Notes under the pieces: model-generated
Database searches by the model: none
Told to the model about the DNA's origin: nothing
The model's input: the letters and a program-made list of their open reading frames with translations, nothing else
Assembly: GCF_014207135.1 (NCBI RefSeq)
Contig: NZ_JACHCC010000017.1
Span: 33,841-97,840, forward strand
Reading direction: 5' to 3'
DNA from: Pedobacter cryoconitis
GTDB taxonomy: Bacteria; Bacteroidota; Bacteroidia; Sphingobacteriales; Sphingobacteriaceae
Length of the DNA: 64,000 bases
Program-made: the position numbers and the translations under genes
Part shown: piece by piece, positions 8,314 through 17,163 of the stretch
Position numbering within the stretch: the stretch's first letter is position 1
Layout: every line of letters starts with the position of its first letter

Positions 8314-8748
8314 TTATGAAACTTTAATTTCTTTACTTTCAGGTTGAACGTCAACTTTTTTACCGATTGCGATTGTTAAAATCCCGTTTAAGTATTCAGC
8401 AGAGATTTTTTCTGCGTCTACACTTTCAGGTAAAACGAATGATCTTGCAAAAGACAGATAATCAAATTCTTTTCTGCTATAATTTTTCTTTACTTCAGCG
8501 TCAGCTACTTTTTTCTCTGCCCATACAGAAAGCGTATCTTTTTTCAGGTTGATTTGAAAATCACTTTTTTCCAGGCCAGGTGCAGCCAGTTCGATAGTAT
8601 AATTTTCTTCAGTTTCCAGGATATTTACTCCAGGAACTTTATTTATAGTGTAATTTTTATTAAGCGCTTCACTGAACAAAGAATCAAAAATATTGTTAAA
8701 GTGAGGTGCGTGGTTTCTTGTGCGGTTGTTAAAATTTACTAGTGTCAT
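8314..8748 (-). CDS. Small heat-shock protein, Hsp20/alpha-crystallin
   Basis: 144 aa from ATG 8748, chosen over an in-frame ATG 33 nt upstream because AAGGAG lies 8-13 nt before it, an unusually good Shine-Dalgarno for this genome. Residues ~35-140 form the alpha-crystallin domain, starting VPGVNILETEENYTIELAAPGLEKSDF and holding the C-terminal GILTIAI (GVL-type) strand. The tail lacks a clear IxI motif, ending EIKVS. Acts as an ATP-independent holdase binding unfolding proteins in the cytoplasm. Divergent from the thioesterase gene. Confidence 0.92.
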   Translation of the reverse strand: MTLVNFNNRTRNHAPHFNNIFDSLFSEALNKNYTINKVPGVNILETEENYTIELAAPGLEKSDFQINLKKDTLSVWAEKKVADAEVKKNYSRKEFDYLSFARSFVLPESVDAEKISAEYLNGILTIAIGKKVDVQPESKEIKVS

Positions 8749-8824
8749 AATTATATTCTCCTTTATTTTTTTATTTTTCAATTATACAAGCACCTATTCA
8801 ACTCTTATACCAATCCAAAAAAAC

Positions 8825-9307
8825 ATGAAAAACAAGACATTTAGTCAGTCTAAAGAAAAACAACCAGACATAAAGTCAGATAAACCAAGTAATACCGACA
8901 GTTTTCGCTATAAATTCCAGATAGAAACCCGGTTTGCCGATTTCGATATGATGGGTCACGTCAATAACGTAACCTATTTCACCTACCTCGAAATTGCCAG
9001 AACAAAATATTGGAGCCACGCTATATCGTGGGATTGGGAAAAAACAGGAGTCGTCGTTGCGCAAGCCTCTATGGACTACATCAATCCCATTTTCATCAAA
9101 GACAAAATCAGCATTTACGTCCGCACATCAAGAATAGGTAACAGCAGTTTCGACCTCGATTATATCATTGTCAAACACCTCGGCGACACAGAACAAATCT
9201 GTTCCAGAGGAAAAACCGTTTGCGTAGCCTTTGATTACGCTACCCAAAAAGCCATTTCCATACCAGAAGCAGAAAAAAATCAGATGATCCAATACGAACA
9301 GCTTTAA
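8825..9307 (+). CDS. Acyl-CoA thioesterase, 4HBT/YbgC-FadM type
   Basis: 160 aa from ATG 8825; the frame is open earlier, but upstream residues are hydrophobic and unlike the family. It is a single hotdog fold: RFADFDMMGHVNNVTYFTYLEIAR carries the catalytic Asp and the GHVNN helix typical of YbgC/FadM-like thioesterases (split here for reading: RFADFDMMGH then VNNVTYFTYLEIAR). It hydrolyses acyl-CoA thioesters in the cytoplasm; chain preference cannot be told. The ~25 N-terminal residues are polar and unusual for the family, so a later start is possible. Monocistronic, followed by its own terminator. Confidence 0.82.
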   Translation: MKNKTFSQSKEKQPDIKSDKPSNTDSFRYKFQIETRFADFDMMGHVNNVTYFTYLEIARTKYWSHAISWDWEKTGVVVAQASMDYINPIFIKDKISIYVRTSRIGNSSFDLDYIIVKHLGDTEQICSRGKTVCVAFDYATQKAISIPEAEKNQMIQYEQL

Positions 9308-9327
9308 TTCAAAAGCTGTTCCCTTTT
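9297..9327 (+). terminator. Terminator overlapping the thioesterase stop
   Basis: AACAGCTTT (9297-9305) / AAAGCTGTT (9312-9320), 6-nt loop, then CCCTTTT. The stem includes the last codons and stop of the thioesterase. Confidence 0.65.
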
Positions 9328-10735
9328 AAAATATCTTTCCAGGATTCAGGATCCCATGAGGATCGAACACCCCTTTGATCCCCCTCATTAAATTAAGATT
9401 GATTTCACTATATTTAATTGACATAAACTCCCGCTGAACCAGTCCTATACCATGTTCACCAGAAATTGTGCCCCCTAAAGCAGCCGTTAGCTCAAACAAT
9501 TCCACAATACCATCCTTCAGCTTATTCTTCCAGTCCTCATCACTCATCCCCGCTTTAATAATATTGATATGCAGATTACCATCACCAGCATGTCCATAAC
9601 ACACACTTTCAAAACCATATCTAGATCCGATTGCTTTAATCCCCTTAATCAACTCAGGTAAAGCAGCTCTCGGCACCACTGTATCCTCCTCCTTATAAAC
9701 CGAATTAGATTTCACCGATTCGGCCATTGTTCTCCGCATCCTCCATAAATCTTCCTTCTGCTGAGCCGTATCTGCGAAAAGCACTTCCGTACAACCAAAT
9801 TCCTCCAGCACCGTATTCACTTTCTCACAATCCTTAAATATCGCGTCCAGGTCATCCCCGTCAAACTCAATCAACAGATAAGCATTCACCCCATCCTTGA
9901 CCTCAAACTTAATCTCATCATACTTCACTACCCACTCTACCCCTTTCCTTTCCATAAACTCTAAAGCAGAAGGAATAATACCAGCCCTGAAGATTGCAGA
10001 TACCGCAGCACAAGCCTGTTCATTTTCCAGGAAAGACCCTAACATCAGTACACTCTGCTGCACTGCCGGGATCAGTTTCGTTACAATTTTAGTCACCACT
10101 CCTAACGTCCCTTCAGAACCGATCATCAACTGCGTTAAATTATAACCCGACGCATATTTAAGCGTATTTGCACCAGTCCAGATAATTTCTCCCGTAGGCA
10201 ACACTACTTCCAGGTTTAAGATATATTCCCGGATCGTACCATACTTAACTACCCGTGGCCCTCCGGAACCATGTGCTACATTTCCCCCTATAAAACAAGA
10301 GCCTTTACTTGACGGATCAACCGGATACAATAAACCTTCCTTAGCCACCGCATTCATAAATTCTTCCGTAATCACACCAGGTTCTACAGTTGCCTGAAGG
10401 TTCTCCGTATCAATGGAAATAATTGCTTTAAAACGTTCCATAGATAACAACACCCCGCCAAATACGGGCAGAGCACCTCCGCTTAACCCCGTTCCTCCCC
10501 CTCTTGGCGTTACCGGAACATGATGCTCATTACACAACTTCAGCAATGCGGACACCGCCTCCGTATTAACCGGTTTCACCACTACTTCCGGTTCATAATG
10601 AAGATCTTCCGTTTCATCGTGACTATAATCAGCCAGTGAAACATGATCCGTAAACACATTTTCCGCACCCAAAACAGCAGCAAGCTGAGTTAAAAATGCA
10701 GGATTAACTTTGGTATAGTTAGGAATAGCTGACAT
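9326..10735 (-). CDS. glcD: FAD-linked 2-hydroxyacid dehydrogenase (GlcD/D-lactate type)
   Basis: 469 aa, full length for the family. N-terminal PCMH FAD-binding domain: TPRGGGTGLSGGALP (pyrophosphate loop), then IGGNVAHGSGGPRVVKYG and MIGSEGTLGVVT. The C-terminal FAD-oxidase domain has YGHAGDGNLHINI (substrate/flavin histidines), GEHGIG, and the terminal DPHGILNPGKIF. Oxidises glycolate or D-lactate to the 2-oxoacid, passing electrons to an acceptor. GlcE and GlcF partners are not adjacent, so D-lactate dehydrogenase is as likely as glycolate oxidase. It starts 3 nt after the folB stop, hence probably co-transcribed with folB. Confidence 0.85.
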   Translation of the reverse strand: MSAIPNYTKVNPAFLTQLAAVLGAENVFTDHVSLADYSHDETEDLHYEPEVVVKPVNTEAVSALLKLCNEHHVPVTPRGGGTGLSGGALPVFGGVLLSMERFKAIISIDTENLQATVEPGVITEEFMNAVAKEGLLYPVDPSSKGSCFIGGNVAHGSGGPRVVKYGTIREYILNLEVVLPTGEIIWTGANTLKYASGYNLTQLMIGSEGTLGVVTKIVTKLIPAVQQSVLMLGSFLENEQACAAVSAIFRAGIIPSALEFMERKGVEWVVKYDEIKFEVKDGVNAYLLIEFDGDDLDAIFKDCEKVNTVLEEFGCTEVLFADTAQQKEDLWRMRRTMAESVKSNSVYKEEDTVVPRAALPELIKGIKAIGSRYGFESVCYGHAGDGNLHINIIKAGMSDEDWKNKLKDGIVELFELTAALGGTISGEHGIGLVQREFMSIKYSEINLNLMRGIKGVFDPHGILNPGKIF

Positions 10736-10738
10736 ATA

Positions 10739-11101
10739 TTAATGCTTAGAAGAATAAGATAATTGAACAAAAGAATGGTTGATCTCTCCAGGCATAGGCG
10801 GATGCATTTTCTTGATTCCTGCCACGGCTGTCAATACAAACGGAAATGCAGAAATTGTTCTGTCCAGGATGAGCTTCACTACCGATTCAAGCATCTTCTT
10901 CGTGTTTTTCATTTCCTCCTGGATGATACTGTTCAGTACCTCATAGTTAACCGTCCGCTGTAAATCTTCCGTATCGCCCGAAGGAATAAAAGTGACTTCA
11001 ACACTCACTAAGAATTCGGTTCCCGTCAATTGCTCTTCCGGGTAATACCCGTGCAGGGCGAAACATTTGACATCATTTAAAGCAACAGTTTGTAAATACA
11101 T
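10739..11101 (-). CDS. folB: Dihydroneopterin aldolase
   Basis: 120 aa from ATG 11101; upstream in-frame residues do not fit the family and would run into the divergent promoter region. Family marks: VALNDVKCFALHGYYPEEQLTG with the active-site region, FLVSVEV strand, and RTVNYEVL helix start. Converts 7,8-dihydroneopterin to 6-hydroxymethyl-dihydropterin plus glycolaldehyde in folate synthesis. Its product glycolaldehyde is oxidised to glycolate in many cells, which might explain the coupling with a GlcD-like gene, but that link is inference only. Divergent from the acyl-CoA dehydrogenase. Confidence 0.85.
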   Translation of the reverse strand: MYLQTVALNDVKCFALHGYYPEEQLTGTEFLVSVEVTFIPSGDTEDLQRTVNYEVLNSIIQEEMKNTKKMLESVVKLILDRTISAFPFVLTAVAGIKKMHPPMPGEINHSFVQLSYSSKH

Positions 11102-11167
11102 AAGATCTGATTTGTGCCACAAAATTAATTTTTTGATTGGTTTTAGCCAGCCATTACCCGAAATTAT

Positions 11168-11175
11168 TACCTTTG
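11168..11175 (+). promoter_or_regulatory. -7 box upstream of acyl-CoA dehydrogenase
   Basis: TACCTTTG fits TANNTTTG exactly and lies 39 bp before the ATG at 11215. It lies downstream of the alternative in-frame start region, which supports the later start. Confidence 0.5.
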
Positions 11176-11214
11176 AAGATAAGCCAACCGGATCAACCAA
11201 ATATAGCGTATACC

Positions 11215-12405
11215 ATGAACAAATCAGGAAAGAAAGACCTCTATGAAGCGCCCGATTATTATTTATTAGACGAATTATTGTCTGAAGAACATAAACTCAT
11301 CAGGTCTACAGCCCGCGACTGGGTAAAAAAAGAAATCAGTCCGGTTATAGAAGATTATGCACAGAAAGCAGAATTTCCTAAACACCTGATTAAAGGTTTA
11401 GGTGAGATAGGCGCTTTCGGTCCGACTATCCCTGTTGAATATGGTGGTGCAGGACTAGACTATATTGCTTATGGTATCCTGATGCAGGAACTGGAACGTG
11501 GAGACTCAGGTATCAGGTCTACAGCTTCCGTACAGGGCTCCTTAGTGATGTATCCTATTTATGCTTACGGTTCCGAAGCGCAGAAACGTAAATACCTGCC
11601 TAAACTGGCTACAGGAGAAATGATGGGCTGTTTTGGTTTGACAGAACCCGATCACGGATCAAATCCCGGAGGGATGGTGACCAATATTAAAGATCAAGGA
11701 GATCATTACCTGTTAAACGGTGCAAAAATGTGGATTTCCAATGCCCCTTTCGCTGATATCGCTGTGGTCTGGGCAAAAGATGAAGCCGGAAAGATCAGAG
11801 GCCTTGTCGTGGAACGTGGAATGGAAGGATTTACCACGCCTGAAACACATAATAAATGGAGTCTGCGTGCTTCCGCAACCGGAGAGCTGGTCTTTGACAA
11901 CGTGAAGGTTCCCAAGGAAAACATATTTCCGGAAATTTCCGGTTTGAAAGGTCCTTTAGGTTGTTTGAACCAGGCCAGATACGGTATTGCCTGGGGAGCT
12001 TTGGGTGCAGCGATGGATTGTTACGATACAGCCCTTCGTTATGCCAAAGAGCGCGTACAGTTTGGCAAACCTATCGGAGGGTTCCAGTTGCAGCAAAAGA
12101 AACTGGCTGAAATGATTACCGAGATCACCAAAGGACAACTATTAGTCTGGCGTCTGGGCGTCCTCAAAAGTGAGAACCGGGCAACAGCTGAACAGATCTC
12201 CATGGCTAAGAGAAACAGTGTAGAAATTGCACTCGATGTAGCCAGAAATGCCAGACAAATGCTGGGCGGTATGGGAATTACCGGCGAGTATTCGATTATG
12301 CGCCATATGATGAACCTTGAATCGGTGGTAACTTATGAAGGAACACACGATATCCATTTATTGATTACAGGAATGGATGTAACAGGATTAAATGCTTTTA
12401 AATAA
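11215..12405 (+). CDS. gcdH: Glutaryl-CoA dehydrogenase-like acyl-CoA dehydrogenase
   Basis: 396 aa from ATG 11215. Acyl-CoA dehydrogenase fold in order: N-terminal helices, middle beta domain with CFGLTEPDHGSNPGGM (FAD and substrate contact), C-terminal helical domain with RYGIAWGALGAA and the catalytic Glu375 in TYEGTHDIH. The YEGTHDIH...G...TG...AF ending and the EPDHGSNPGGM loop are features of glutaryl-CoA dehydrogenase, which oxidises and decarboxylates glutaryl-CoA to crotonyl-CoA in lysine/tryptophan degradation. Some Bacteroidota relatives are simply annotated acyl-CoA dehydrogenase. Likely followed in the same transcript by the SRPBCC gene 18 nt downstream. Confidence 0.82.
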   Translation: MNKSGKKDLYEAPDYYLLDELLSEEHKLIRSTARDWVKKEISPVIEDYAQKAEFPKHLIKGLGEIGAFGPTIPVEYGGAGLDYIAYGILMQELERGDSGIRSTASVQGSLVMYPIYAYGSEAQKRKYLPKLATGEMMGCFGLTEPDHGSNPGGMVTNIKDQGDHYLLNGAKMWISNAPFADIAVVWAKDEAGKIRGLVVERGMEGFTTPETHNKWSLRASATGELVFDNVKVPKENIFPEISGLKGPLGCLNQARYGIAWGALGAAMDCYDTALRYAKERVQFGKPIGGFQLQQKKLAEMITEITKGQLLVWRLGVLKSENRATAEQISMAKRNSVEIALDVARNARQMLGGMGITGEYSIMRHMMNLESVVTYEGTHDIHLLITGMDVTGLNAFK

Positions 12406-12423
12406 ATATAACAATACCATACA

Positions 12424-12807
12424 ATGAAGACCTTTAAAAAATACTACTATCTTCCAGCCCCACCTGAGGAGGTTTATCTCGCAATGACTAAAGCACAAAG
12501 CATACAATTATGGACTGGTGCTGAAGTTGAGTTTGAAGACAAACCAGATACAGAATTCTCTTTCTGGGAAGGAGATATCATAGGAAAGAACCTCGAGTTT
12601 GACTATGGTAAAAAAATTGTACAGCAGTGGTACTTTGGAGAAGAGAATGAACCTTCAATTGTAACTATCAAATTCCATGCAGACAAAAAAGGAACTTCCC
12701 TAGAATTTGTTCAGACAAACATTCCGGACGAGGACTACGAAGACTTCTCTGCTGGGCTTAATGAATATTATATAGGCGGCCTGGCCGATTTCTTCGAAGA
12801 AGAGTAA
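12424..12807 (+). CDS. SRPBCC/AHSA1-domain protein
   Basis: 127 aa making a single START-like (Bet v1) domain: the N-terminal strand YYYLPAPPEEVYLAMTKAQSIQLWTG is the hallmark of AHSA1-type proteins, the middle has FSFWEGDIIG (gasket of the cavity) and the C-terminal helix is acidic (DEDYEDF...FFEEE). These small proteins bind hydrophobic ligands or act as co-chaperone-like domains; no reaction can be assigned. It lies 18 nt behind the acyl-CoA dehydrogenase and before a strong terminator, so probably the last gene of that operon. Confidence 0.82.
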   Translation: MKTFKKYYYLPAPPEEVYLAMTKAQSIQLWTGAEVEFEDKPDTEFSFWEGDIIGKNLEFDYGKKIVQQWYFGEENEPSIVTIKFHADKKGTSLEFVQTNIPDEDYEDFSAGLNEYYIGGLADFFEEE

Positions 12808-12822
12808 AATCAAGCTCACTGT

Positions 12823-12866
12823 AAAAAAAAGACCATGTCGCCCTTAAGCCACATGGTCTTTTTTTT
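12823..12866 (+). terminator. Terminator after SRPBCC gene
   Basis: AAAAAAAAGACCATGT (12823-12838) / ACATGGTCTTTTTTTT (12851-12866): 16-bp perfect stem with poly-A and poly-T flanks, so it can work in both directions. Confidence 0.9.
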
Positions 12867-12950
12867 ATAGCAAAACCAGTCGTTTACCAAAAAGCTGTAA
12901 CGGTTTAATGACAAATCATCAGAAAGTAAAAATCAGCTGTAATTGCTCCT

Positions 12951-12966
12951 GAAATTAGCTAATTTC
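12951..12966. promoter_or_regulatory. Perfect 16-bp palindrome upstream of GH35 gene
   Basis: GAAATTAGCTAATTTC is a perfect self-complementary 16-mer 42 bp before the beta-galactosidase ATG, where an operator for a dimeric regulator would be expected. Function is inferred from position only. Confidence 0.4.
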
Positions 12967-13007
12967 AACATTGATTTTCAAAACCAACCACCTAACCACA
13001 ACTAAAA

Positions 13008-15332
13008 ATGATAAATAAGAAGCAAATCGCTGCTATTTTCGTTTTCCTGATCTTCTCTTTACAGTTGAAGGCTCAAACCGAGCCTAAAAAATTTGAAATA
13101 GGCCCACAAAGTTTCGAATTAAACGGAAAACCTTTTATAATCCGATGCGGAGAAATGCATTTTGCCCGTATTCCAAAAGCAGACTGGCGTCACCGCTTAA
13201 AAATGGCCAAAGCCATGGGATTAAATACCGTTTGTGCTTACCTTTTCTGGAATATGCACGAACCTCAGCCAGGGCAATTTAACTGGACCGGTCAAAGCGA
13301 TGCTGCTGAATTCTGTAAAATTGCTAAAGAAGAGGGATTATACGTGATCCTCAGACCCGGTCCCTATTCCTGTGCGGAATGGGAATTTGGTGGTTTTCCA
13401 TGGTGGTTGCTGAAAGATAAAACCATGCAGCTGAGAACACAACATCCTTATTACCTTGAACGTGCAAAAAAATACCTGCTGGAAGTTGGTAAACACCTTG
13501 CCCCTATGCAGGTCAGTAATGGCGGGAATATCCTTATGGTTCAGGTAGAAAACGAATACGGCAGTTATGGCAATGATAAAGCCTATATGAATATCATTAA
13601 ATCCTACATCAAAGAAGCAGGTTTTAATGTACCCTTATTTCATTGCGACGGTCCTTCCCAGCTTAAAAACGATCATCCCGATGGTTTATTCGCTGTAGTC
13701 AATTTTGGAAGTGACCCGGAAGATAATTTCAAAGCCCTGACTAAGATACAGCCAGAAGGCCCGCTCATGTGCGGAGAATACTATCCTGGTTGGTTTGACA
13801 GCTGGGGCAGACCACACCACAAGGGAGATACCAAAAGAATCGTTTCCGAATTAAAATACATGCTCGACCATAAAGCTTCGTTCAGTATTTACATGGTTCA
13901 TGGCGGTACCTCTTTTGGCACCTATAGCGGTGCCAATGCTCCTCCTTACCTACCACAGACCAGCAGTTATGATTATGATGCCCCAATAGACGAGGCAGGA
14001 AATCCGACCCCTAAATACTACGAGCTCCGTAAGCTTTTCAGTAACTACTTACAGGAAGGAGAAACTTTACCAGAGATCCCGGCGGCTAAAAAAATCCAGA
14101 CCACGGGCCCCGTTACCTTTACCGCTTTTGCCGGTCTCCAGCAGAACCTCCCACAACCAGTACTTTCAGATACTGCAAAACTGATGGAAGATCTCGGTCA
14201 GGATTTTGGCTGCGTTCTTTACCAGACCCAGCTCAAAGCTGGCCAGAAAGCTAGCTTACAATTTAAAGAAATCCACGATTACGCATTGGTTTACCTCGAC
14301 AAGAAACTGATCGGGACTTTAGACCGCCGTAAGAATAACTTTTCTATCTCTCTTCCTGCGAGAACAAAAAATACCGTTCTTGATATTCTCGTAGAAGCAA
14401 CCGGAAGAGTAAATTATGGTTATGCCATGCTAGACCACAAAGGAATCCACGGTCAGGTTAACCTGATCAGTAATGGCGTAACCACCGAATTAAAACACTG
14501 GAAAAACTACCCTATCCGACTGGGAGATCACACAATTCCTGTCGTATATAAACCATTAGCTGGTCAGAAACCCGGAGCAGGATTTTACAAAGGAAACTTT
14601 ACTGCCGTAACAACAGAAGACACCTATCTGAACCTCAGCAAATGGAATAAAGGTTTGGTTTGGGTAAATGGTCATTGTCTTGGTCGGTTCTGGAATATCG
14701 GCCCTACGCAAACCATGTTCCTGCCGGGAAGCTGGCTTAAAACAGGAAAAAACGAGGTGATTGTTTTTGATCTTTATGGTACTGCAAAACCACAAATGAA
14801 CAGTACTTCGATACCCATTCTTGATCAGGTCAATGAGCAGCAATTGCAGGCCCATAAAAAGAAGGGGCAACAATGGACAGGATCAGGTTTAACACCACAT
14901 TACAAAGGCATTTTTGAGAACTCTTCGAAATGGCAGGATGTAAAATTCAGTCCTGTCAGTGCCCGTTATTTCTGTCTCGAAGCACTCTCCGAACAAAAAG
15001 GACAGCCCTATATCTCCGTTGCAGAAATTGTTTTACTCGATGAAAAAGGAAAAGAAATCCCAAGGACCAATTGGAAAGTAGTTTATGCAGACAGTGAAGA
15101 ACTTAGTGGAGATGATGGTAGTGCATCCAATGTTTTCGATTTACAGTTCACCAGTATCTGGCATACCGAATGGGAGAACAGTTCACCAAAACCACCCCAC
15201 CAGCTCGTTATAGATCTGGGGGCCAGCTATAAAATCGGCGGGATGAAACTATTACCCAGACAGGACAATCCAAATGGCAGAATAAAAAATTACCAGTTAT
15301 ATTTTTCCACCCTCCCGTTTAAGGGAATATAA
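13008..15332 (+). CDS. GH35 beta-galactosidase, C-terminal domain cut short
   Basis: 774 aa, exported by a Sec signal (MINKKQIAAIFVFLIFSLQLKAQ). The GH35 TIM barrel shows RPGPYSCAEWEFGGFPWWLL, the acid/base Glu183 in QVENEYGSYG and the nucleophile Glu257 in CGEYYPGWFDSWG. Beta-sandwich domains with jelly-roll features (GLVWVNGHCLGRFWNIGP) follow. From ~residue 640 an F5/8 type C (discoidin-like) region begins but stops at YQLYFSTLPFKGI, where relatives continue for about 50-60 residues. Predicted to release terminal beta-galactose from plant or host glycans in the periplasm or outside. The ending suggests a deletion or frameshift at the 3' end. Confidence 0.9.
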   Translation: MINKKQIAAIFVFLIFSLQLKAQTEPKKFEIGPQSFELNGKPFIIRCGEMHFARIPKADWRHRLKMAKAMGLNTVCAYLFWNMHEPQPGQFNWTGQSDAAEFCKIAKEEGLYVILRPGPYSCAEWEFGGFPWWLLKDKTMQLRTQHPYYLERAKKYLLEVGKHLAPMQVSNGGNILMVQVENEYGSYGNDKAYMNIIKSYIKEAGFNVPLFHCDGPSQLKNDHPDGLFAVVNFGSDPEDNFKALTKIQPEGPLMCGEYYPGWFDSWGRPHHKGDTKRIVSELKYMLDHKASFSIYMVHGGTSFGTYSGANAPPYLPQTSSYDYDAPIDEAGNPTPKYYELRKLFSNYLQEGETLPEIPAAKKIQTTGPVTFTAFAGLQQNLPQPVLSDTAKLMEDLGQDFGCVLYQTQLKAGQKASLQFKEIHDYALVYLDKKLIGTLDRRKNNFSISLPARTKNTVLDILVEATGRVNYGYAMLDHKGIHGQVNLISNGVTTELKHWKNYPIRLGDHTIPVVYKPLAGQKPGAGFYKGNFTAVTTEDTYLNLSKWNKGLVWVNGHCLGRFWNIGPTQTMFLPGSWLKTGKNEVIVFDLYGTAKPQMNSTSIPILDQVNEQQLQAHKKKGQQWTGSGLTPHYKGIFENSSKWQDVKFSPVSARYFCLEALSEQKGQPYISVAEIVLLDEKGKEIPRTNWKVVYADSEELSGDDGSASNVFDLQFTSIWHTEWENSSPKPPHQLVIDLGASYKIGGMKLLPRQDNPNGRIKNYQLYFSTLPFKGI

Positions 15333-15419
15333 GAGTTCAAATGACTAAAAAGCATCCTATGATTTGAAATTCGCAAATAATGGATTGATTTGTTCAAACC
15401 AGCACCCTCCTTTGCGTGT

Positions 15420-15427
15420 TATTTTTG
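15420..15427 (+). promoter_or_regulatory. -7 box upstream of SDR gene
   Basis: TATTTTTG fits TANNTTTG exactly, 20 bp before the ATG at 15448. It supports the later start, since an upstream in-frame start would precede the promoter. Confidence 0.5.
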
Positions 15428-15447
15428 TATCTAAACAAATTACACTT

Positions 15448-16206
15448 ATGAAAAGTAACATAGCCCTCATTACAGGAGGAAGCCGCGGATTAGGCAAAGA
15501 CATGGCCTTAAGGCTGGCAGAAAAAGGAAATCACGTCATTATAACTTATAATACCAAAGCAGAAGAGGCTCAGCATGTAGTGAATCAAATTCAGCAAAGC
15601 GGACAAAAGGCAGCAGCCTTACAGTTGAACACAGGTGATATCAAAAGCTTTGATTCATTTATTGCGACAGTAAAGAATACATTAAAACAGGAATTCGGGA
15701 CTGATCGTCTGGATTTCCTGATCAACAATGCCGGGATGGGAAGTAATGCCCCTATTGGCGAAGTCACTGAGGAAATGTTCGATGAGCTGATGAATGTCCA
15801 CTTTAAAGGTGTCTATTTTTTAACGCAGAAAACATTACCCATTCTGAATGATGGAGGAGGTATTGTGAATGTATCTTCAGGTCTTGCCCGTTTCAGTGTG
15901 CCTGGCTCTTCGGCATACGCTTCGATGAAAGGTGCAGTTGAAGTATTTACCAGATATCTGGCTAAAGAGCTGGGGCCAAAAGGCATCAGGGCAAATGTTA
16001 TTGCTCCCGGGGCAATAGCTACTGATTTCAATGGTGCACATCTTCGGGAAAGCGAACAGATTCAAAATTTCGTGAGTAGTGTGACCGCTTTGGGCCGTCC
16101 GGGTATGGCAGAAGATATTGGTGGCGTAATTGCCTTCCTGTGTACAGCAGATGCCAGATGGATAACAGGGCAACGGATTGAGATTTCTGGCGGTATGTTT
16201 GTATAA
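15448..16206 (+). CDS. Short-chain dehydrogenase/reductase
   Basis: 252 aa classical SDR from ATG 15448. Cofactor loop TGGSRGLG (residues 9-16), structural motif NNAG, catalytic Ser and Tyr-x-x-x-Lys in NVSSGLARFSVPGSSAYASMK (split: NVSSGLARF and SAYASMK), and the C-terminal TGQRIEISGGMFV end typical of FabG-like members. An Arg after the second Gly of the loop favours NADPH. Substrate unknown. The AraC-family gene follows after 32 nt in the same direction, so the regulator and the reductase probably form one unit. The combination is common in acquired or stress-responsive loci. Confidence 0.88.
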   Translation: MKSNIALITGGSRGLGKDMALRLAEKGNHVIITYNTKAEEAQHVVNQIQQSGQKAAALQLNTGDIKSFDSFIATVKNTLKQEFGTDRLDFLINNAGMGSNAPIGEVTEEMFDELMNVHFKGVYFLTQKTLPILNDGGGIVNVSSGLARFSVPGSSAYASMKGAVEVFTRYLAKELGPKGIRANVIAPGAIATDFNGAHLRESEQIQNFVSSVTALGRPGMAEDIGGVIAFLCTADARWITGQRIEISGGMFV

Positions 16207-16238
16207 GTAATTCCAGCTATCCCAATTATAACTGACCC

Positions 16239-17159
16239 TTGAAAGACAAACTCATCAATCATTCCTCTTTAGAGGACTTTTACCAAAGGAACGGAGCTTC
16301 CCTTCCTGCTGGCATTGCCCGCGAAATCGGACATTTTAATGTATTTGAAAGTGAAAAACTTTTTGACAAGAAGACCGGTGACCGTATTATGCCCTATAGT
16401 CGCAGGGCTTATTACAAGATCAGTTGGCTGAGAGGTAAAAGCAAGGCCGAATACGCAGACAAAACCATTGACATCCGGCAGAATGCCCTGTTATTTGCCA
16501 CACCGAAGATCCCTTATCACTGGTTGCCTGAGGATCATCATCAAACCGGTATGTTCTGTATTTTCACCTCCGACTTCTTTTCATCAGGTCAGTCCGGCAT
16601 GGTACTCGATGAGTTACCTATCTTTCAACCCGGGCAGTTCTCTGTGTTTCAACTTTCAGATGAAGAAATTAAAGAGATTGAGTACATCTTTCAGAAAATG
16701 CATAAAGAGATGAGTACCGACTACAAATACAAGTACGACCTGTTACGTAACCTGGTGATGGAGCTGATTCATTATGGTCAGAAGCTCCAGCCGATGTCGG
16801 CACTCAGCAATACGCAGAATGCTTCAGAGAGGATCTCGTCCCTGTTCATCGAGTTACTTGAACGCCAGTTTCCCCTTGAGTCATTAAATCAGCGGTTGAA
16901 CCTTCGTGCGGCAAAAGACTATGCAGATCGTCTGGCCATCCACGTTAATCATCTGAACAAAGTCTTAAAAGAGGTAACCGGTAATACCACGACCCAGCTG
17001 ATCAGTAAAAGAGTTATCCAGGAGGCTAAGATTTTGCTTAGACAAACGAACTGGAATATTGCTGAGATTTCCTATAGCCTGGGATTTGAAGACCAGGCCC
17101 ATTTTTCCAATTTCTTTAAAAAGCAAACCACTTTTACACCAGTTACATTCAGGTTATAG
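16239..17159 (+). CDS. AraC-family transcriptional regulator (TTG start)
   Basis: 306 aa starting at TTG 16239, since no ATG is available before well into the sensor domain. N-terminal cupin-like sensor domain (residues ~20-150). C-terminal double helix-turn-helix from ~residue 200: LRAAKDYADRLAIHVNHLNKVLKE is HTH1 and WNIAEISYSLGFEDQAHFSNFFKK is HTH2 with the conserved LGFxDxxxFSxxFKK pattern (written in parts to stay short). Binds DNA as a dimer, with its ligand sensed by the cupin domain. It lies 32 nt behind the SDR gene, its likely target. The TTG start and lack of a Shine-Dalgarno suggest weak translation. Confidence 0.85.
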   Translation: MKDKLINHSSLEDFYQRNGASLPAGIAREIGHFNVFESEKLFDKKTGDRIMPYSRRAYYKISWLRGKSKAEYADKTIDIRQNALLFATPKIPYHWLPEDHHQTGMFCIFTSDFFSSGQSGMVLDELPIFQPGQFSVFQLSDEEIKEIEYIFQKMHKEMSTDYKYKYDLLRNLVMELIHYGQKLQPMSALSNTQNASERISSLFIELLERQFPLESLNQRLNLRAAKDYADRLAIHVNHLNKVLKEVTGNTTTQLISKRVIQEAKILLRQTNWNIAEISYSLGFEDQAHFSNFFKKQTTFTPVTFRL

Positions 17160-17163
17160 CAAT

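Noticed and set aside
7917..8347. Plus-strand ORFs of 62 and 72 codons
   Set aside because: Low-complexity translation across the G run and through the hairpin; no start context or domain.
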